A DNA stretch of 64,000 nt. Source: Allacma fusca (Eukaryota; Arthropoda; Collembola; Symphypleona; Sminthuridae). This document shows, piece by piece, positions 57,678 through 64,000 of the stretch. A program made the position numbers and the translations under genes. The notes under the pieces were generated by a model, which saw only the letters and a list, made by a program, of their open reading frames with translations, searched no databases and was not told the origin of the DNA. Position 1 is the stretch's first letter, and each line of letters opens with the position of its first letter. The stretch is from positions 25,210,801-25,274,800 of the forward strand of contig OX359247.1 of the NCBI GenBank assembly GCA_947179485.1, in the 5' to 3' direction.

Positions 57678-60600
57678 GTAGCAGACATCCGACTGTATTA
57701 GATACACAACTACCAATAAAAAAAAAAGAAAAAGAAAGAAAGACAGAGGATGAGAAAATGTTATCGGTTGAAGGAAAAAATAGAGTATTTATTTATGTTA
57801 CGGAAAGTCTATCAAATCCTCAGAAGGAGCTCCGGTTTCATTTTCCTGTCATCAAATTGCATGGGAATCAAAACAAAACAATCCGCATACCAAATAATAT
57901 GACAGCATTGTAAGAGCCACAGACAGCTCAGGTGGGATGTCTGGGATGAGAAATAATTATTAGATTTTTAATACAGAGGCAATTAGCATATTAACTACCA
58001 GAAGAATACGTGAACTAAGGAAATATTTTCAAAAATTATTATATGAGGATACCTTAGATGAGCCATAGACAACCATACATACATAGATACATATGTATAG
58101 ATATAGACAATTAATTATGTACATATGTATGTAGGAGTCTATCAAAATCCTACACCATGGAAATTGATTCAGGTACTTTGTTCTTCGTCCAAAAAAAAAG
58201 TACACTGAGATTTGATGCTTGAGAGTGGAAAAGTCTCTCTGCTAAGGTAACATTTTTTTAGCGGACTTTTATAATGGGACGACGTCAGGATTTATTTGCC
58301 TGTTTACACTATAATTGAACGTGTGGGCTTATACAGGAATTTGCAAGCCCAGCATGATTGCCAATAATAAAAGGGTTACCATACATGTACATAATACGAA
58401 ATTCATATAATTAATGTGTTCGTACATATGTAGGTAGACTTACCTACATACATATACATGCATGCATACATCCACGCTTAGACAGATGCTCTTACTGGCA
58501 TCATCTCCCTCCTCCATTCAGACGTAGATAGATACATATGTAGATGCATACATACATACATGTCGAGACTCGAGAAGTCAAAGGAAGCGGAGGATGGGAA
58601 GGGAGATAAAAAAGACCATGTGGAAAGAGATGCTGAGGTAGGACTCAATGAAACTATGTAACAATAATAGAAAATCCTTAAGGTACCCAAAATCAGTTTC
58701 ACAGATTACTTTAATTTAATCTCAGCAGACATCGCTTTCAATTGCTCCTGGCAAAATTCCTCCGCTCTAAGTAGCCAGATAATAGAGATATTTGTGGGAA
58801 CACACACATACTCCCAGCCAAGTGGTTCAGGTACTTTTCACATCCTTGAAGAATTAAATTTCGTCGTGGCTTGCTTTTTCTTCAGACTTGCGAAAAGTCA
58901 TTCAAGTAAAACCTAAGTAGTTCTTCGGAGTTACAAAATACAACTCGCAAATGTACAGATGTACATACTAGACTTAGGAATTGTAGGGAAAAGTACCTAA
59001 ACCCCGCCGGACCCTTCAAAAGCCTCCAAAGTTACGTATGTATATACAAGCTCACACGAACTCACGCCAAGACTCTACTTATTGTTCTTTAAGTACGGAC
59101 AATCAACATGATAATCACTGTGATTGATGAACAAAGTGACCCTTATGACAGGTACCTAAAGTACTTCCAAGGGAAATTGCATATAGCAAGGCTTTGCGCC
59201 AAAAACAAGTCCTTCAGCTCCGCACCGTCTCTCATGGAATCCACTTACATTTAATACAATCGAATTTGTAAGAACATATATAAAATCATAGATAGATAGC
59301 TACAGGAACTGTACACGTAATATACATATACTTCCAAAGTAACGAACTAAAAAGACCAGGAATTCTTCGGCTCCTTTCTTTCCTCACAAACAAATACACA
59401 CACACACATATACACAACACATATACATATGCATCTGCAGGGCAAGTCTTGTTTCATACACAATAAATTACCAAGCCCCGAATACATAGATATACATACA
59501 TACAATCATAGCTCTAGCACCGAAATAAATTCCCACGGTATCTCGACAAATTGAGCTGAAAGTGAATTCCAAGAAAAATAAAAATGGTTCAAACTAAAAT
59601 GGTGTGCTGTATGCATACTGTAAGTAGTAAGTAAGTACCTACATCACACATGTACGTACACACGTACATACATACATCCATGTACATACAAATGTACACG
59701 TGTAAGTGCCGGAACAATGCAGAAAATGAGAGACTCGAAATTCCAACTTTTTACTTCTTTCGAGGAGCAGGACTATTTTTGCACTGTAGCTCAAAAGTAT
59801 TCGCAAATTTTTCCCTGCCGCTAGAAATTGTCCTCCCTTCTCAGAATTCCCCTCATGTTTGGTTAAACACAGGACGTTCAGGCAGGCTAGGTGTAAAGCA
59901 TATATGCATATAATTACAATGCACAAACTGGAATTTCTAGGACCTAGACAACACACAATACAAAAGGCCACATGAACCTTCACTCTTATTACACATCATA
60001 TGTAGATATGTACATATGTATCTTTGTAGACATAGATACTCTTTTTACATATTCACACGTCCCTACTATATAAGTCGCCTGTGTATGGATAGCCCAACCC
60101 CATATGTCCAAAAGGCATAGCAGCCAGTTTTCCACGGACATGTACATATATGTATTTACACGGTACCTTACGTGAACTCACGCTGCCATTCTATAATTAC
60201 ATAAGTATACGACGAGTCAATAGTATTCTAGAACCTTTCATGAGATGATAACAAGATAATGGCTCCTAGATAACTACATGTCTGCAGTGGTTACAGGATG
60301 CAGATGAGGGTTTTTTTTCATGCACAATTAAAATAATGAATATAAAAGAGGCTCGCGTCAGTCGGGATCAAGCTATGTCATCAAAACAAATAAATATTTT
60401 CACCACGATTATTACCACCACAAGTATAAGCGGCGGAGGTTTAATTCCCAAGCATGTATGTATGTCTGTATGTCTGTACATGTACCTAATTACCTATCAG
60501 CTTCCACCAAATACACTCTCGAGAAGAATGTGAGAGGCAGCGGCCGGGTGACAGGAAATGAATAAGCTGAGATAATAAATTTACCGGAGGTACTAGTTGC

Positions 60601-62865
60601 AAGTTAGCCTGCCCTCACTATATACTCTATAACCGTCTCATAATCTTACCCTGCTCTCTCCATCCCCGTCACCTGCACATAATTTAATCAAGCACCATTA
60701 ATTTCAAATCCCAGCTGTACGGAACTTGCTAACTTTTTTTTTTTATAGGAAACCAAAGTATGCACACACGAGGAATTCGAGTGGAAAAAAATGGAAAAAC
60801 CCAGCAAGCACATTTACACGTAGGATACCCCTCCACTCTCCTGCACGAAGCCAAATAAATTTAAGGGGAATAAGGGGATTACAGTATGTATGTAGCAACA
60901 CCTTTTACTTATAAGTCCAAGTACGTATGTATGTGTTCACATAAGTGAGTGCGGAATTAAAACAAGAAACACATCCTGCTGATTATCTTACACGTATCTG
61001 ACGATGATGAGAACAAGTCTCCTAAAAATTACCAACATAGAAATAAAGATGAAACAATTCCCATCCAAAATCACTACCTATCATCAAATGATTAGTGTAG
61101 TTAACAGCCCTCAGAATAACCATAGAAATGAACATACATACATACGTGTGTGAAGGCAGCTTTATTGTAAATATATACAAAGCACACGTCCAGAATATAA
61201 ATATCACGTTCAAATCCCAAGTTTTTCAAACTATTCTCAAACCATATAAATAAAGATATTTCTAAAGCAACAAACACACACACACACACAAAGGAGGTGT
61301 CAGTTGATCTTCGGAGACAGGAAGCAGATGTTCCTAGAATTTTCGCACACTGCAGTGTGTGCTAACTCAGTAGTAGGACCAGTACTACCAGTACCAACAG
61401 TATTACTGCATAAAAAAAGGAAATACCACTACTTCAATGTTAACTTGACTTATTACCACGTATTTTTTATACTTACCACTTAATCTTTTATCTAATGAGT
61501 TTATGGAGTGTCAACTGTCAACTGCCTTGAATAACTGCCTTTTTCCCCCCATGAAGAAACAGTACAAAATTTTTCTTTTGAACCAGTAGATGCATTAGAA
61601 ATTACGTCAAACTACGTTTTTATCTGGAATTGGTTCTATATTTACTTTACTTAATCTTTGTATTGTAAGATATGAAATTACAGATTACTTGGGATTTACC
61701 CTTTTACGTACGAGAATAATATTTATACTTATCTTTTGTATTGTATGTATTACAAGAGACTTGAAAAATACATACAATACAGATACAATGCATAGTACAA
61801 TACTACAGATATGCTCCTCAGTCTACATAACATATCTATACATAACACACGCGTTGTTGTTCTAAAGAATAATTGGATTCCCCATACATAACAAAATTTA
61901 AACAGAATATAGAATCCAGAGATATGAACTTAGAATTTACGCAGGAATTGTTTCATTGAATGACTTTGTGTACGTCGTTTTTGCCGTCGGAGATTTTCAG
62001 TGGAAAATACAATATAAGGCAAGTACCCAAAAATCCATGTGATACATTACCCTAGTTTAGTTTAATCAAAATTCCATGGAAGACAATATGGGAAACAGTA
62101 AAAAAACAAAACTGGACTGGAGCCTTTCTCAAAAGTATACATTACATAGAGATACATATCTATGTATATTCTAAAAAAACATATGTAACTACCCTAACCA
62201 TCCCAAATATGAAGCAAAACAAAAACCCTGTACTATCGCAATTTCAACGCGAGGAAATCTTAAATGATATCAGAATCAGAGTGGCATGGAATCAAGAGCT
62301 ACAAAGTCAAGTTGCCATGTATTTATGTACGTAGTAGTACACACACGCATTTGTATCTTCAATAACGTGCAATTTCGGGAAAAGCCGCATCAACTCAAAC
62401 TTGTAACGGCACATCAGTAAAGTATACGAAAGTAAATCAAATTAAGTAGAGGAAGTTTGTCCAATGCAGGAGGGTAAGGATTCTGCTGTCGAAGAGTAAA
62501 GTTCATCCACAGCAAATAAGATAACCTTAATTCTTTCCGCCACAAGGCAGAGCAGTAAACGAAATACGAGTCTATGTACACGCATTCTCCCACTACTTCT
62601 ACATCCTACAGAAGTGTGTAGTGGTGTAGTGTGTGCAGAGACACAAAGATTTCGCCAGACTCTTGCATCCTGTTCAGAGTCAGAGCTGTTTCCGTTCCTT
62701 GGATTTCTTCATGATACTACATGCTATTGCCAAACTAATCAGCGTTGCAGACAAAAGTTCTTGAAGAAGTCATACGAGACTTCGGTATTTATTTATCGTT
62801 TGCTATCTATAAGTACACAGATGTACTCCTCACAAAAAGTTACATACACACTAGAACACATCCAA

Positions 62866-62892
62866 ACACACACACACACACACACACACACA
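62866..62892. repeat. (CA)n microsatellite
   Basis: Uninterrupted CA run of about 27 bases. It generates the His/Thr run of the plus-strand open frame at 62614-62991. Confidence 0.85.
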
Positions 62893-64000
62893 GTTACCAT
62901 TACCTCTCTCTCAGCTGCTAGAACAAACAAACAGGCCAAACAACCCCATCGAGTACAAGTAAGTGTGCATCAGCACACTAATAACGTATAAGGATTATAT
63001 CCAAAAGTAAGTATAAACGTCCATACACATACAATTTTATAGATAGATACTGTTTCAATGTGTTATACCTATGTAATATACATGTAATATATATATTACA
63101 AACACAGCACTACATCAAAACACACACAAACATGAAAAACGAAACCTCATCAGTGTAGGTTAGTTTCTTTCACTATATATAGATATAAGGATAGTTACAT
63201 TAATACACTATAGATATATGTTGACCAACTACTTTTTTTTACAGTCTTCTGAGACAGCTGCATTACAGTAACAACTTGAAAATCTGACATTAACTTTGGA
63301 GATTTTTCTTTACGAACTCCCAAGAGTTCTTCACTCTTACTATCGAGGGGGGAAAATTCCTAATACAATCAACCAGCCTAAAAACCTCAATTCAGTCCAC
63401 ACGGATGCTCTTCACATGAGTAAATTCCCTCTAGTAAAAAGATCCCGACACTTGTGCTCTCATATGTTTATTCGGAAATCGGGAGTCACTTTCATAACAC
63501 CTTGAGGATTGGCGCATATCAAGCAGCTACTAAACTCTGACAATAATATGACGAGCGACGTCCGTAAAAAATCAAAACTCAGGATATATACATTGATGCA
63601 ACATGCAATCGGGATTGCACTATCCTATATAGATATCCATATCCATCGACACACCATATCTCTATTCACCTGTGAGTACGTCGTATATAATTATGTATAC
63701 AAAAGATGAGCAAATTATGTCTCCATGGATATAGGACATTCTACGGGAAACTAGAAGTAATTAAACTATAAATAGTTACACAACACAGTAAAATCACATG
63801 AATAATAAGAGTCCACTACTCCGAACATAAAAGAGCTTGGAAAGAGCATAGCCTCATGAGTAAAAGTACAGACCCCATGAATTTATACACACAGAATATA
63901 TAACATACATACATACATATGAACATCAGTCTTCACAATCAGTGGAGATGCGTAATATATCCCAGCATGTGGGTTGCTATCTGTTATAAAATGCTACCAG

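Noticed and set aside
62614..62991. 125-codon plus-strand frame
   Set aside because: Its length comes from a CA microsatellite read as His-Thr; the remainder has no recognisable features.

Overview
The window looks like nuclear DNA of an arthropod, most likely a hexapod. It is AT-rich and gene-sparse. The genes have short phase-consistent exons with GT..AG introns, long introns full of TACA/ATGT, GA and CA microsatellites, and there is a decayed non-LTR retrotransposon. The mixed-lineage kinase fragment reads closest to fly Slipper from memory (for example the GKTWGPSS..HQRER block). I cannot name the species; a springtail or other non-model hexapod would fit. No bacterial operons, tRNA genes, rRNA genes or CRISPR arrays were seen.

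Layout: 1-1308 holds a diverged tandem duplication and a GGGTAC-rich tract. About 1309-6533 is a dead non-LTR retrotransposon (ORF1, AP-endonuclease, RT and zinc-knuckle pieces, TTA tail, possible 12-bp target duplication). 6546-12240 has no supported gene. 12296-14683 (minus) is a GILT thiol reductase locus with two complete copies of exons 2 and 3 but only one visible signal-peptide exon, one visible promoter and one poly(A) signal. 19860-21282 (minus) encodes a 447-aa Arg/Ser-rich nuclear protein. 24036-25201 (minus) encodes a 123-aa secreted VWC-like cysteine-rich protein, head-to-head with a six-exon astacin metalloprotease (26326-27682, plus).

From 30473 to 51387 (minus) run the last nine exons of a mixed-lineage kinase (MLK/slipper) gene: kinase subdomains IX-XI, coiled coil, CRIB motif and a long C-terminal tail, 900 residues in all. 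All splice phases agree. Its SH3 domain and kinase N-lobe are not in the window, so the gene must continue past 64000, with 51388-64000 being intron. Inside its introns there are a phase-compatible alternative terminal exon (33260-33433), several exon-like segments on the same strand that may be one or more nested genes (40502-41072, 43229-43291, 48763-49687, 53217-53365), and a fold-back repeat at 46324-46690 with perfect 27-bp ends.

The most novel-looking items are the GILT cassette duplication (possible mutually exclusive exons, or a two-domain protein), the alternative slipper terminus, the possible nested gene, and the fold-back element. All exon models are hand-derived from splice signals and reading frames, with no transcript data.
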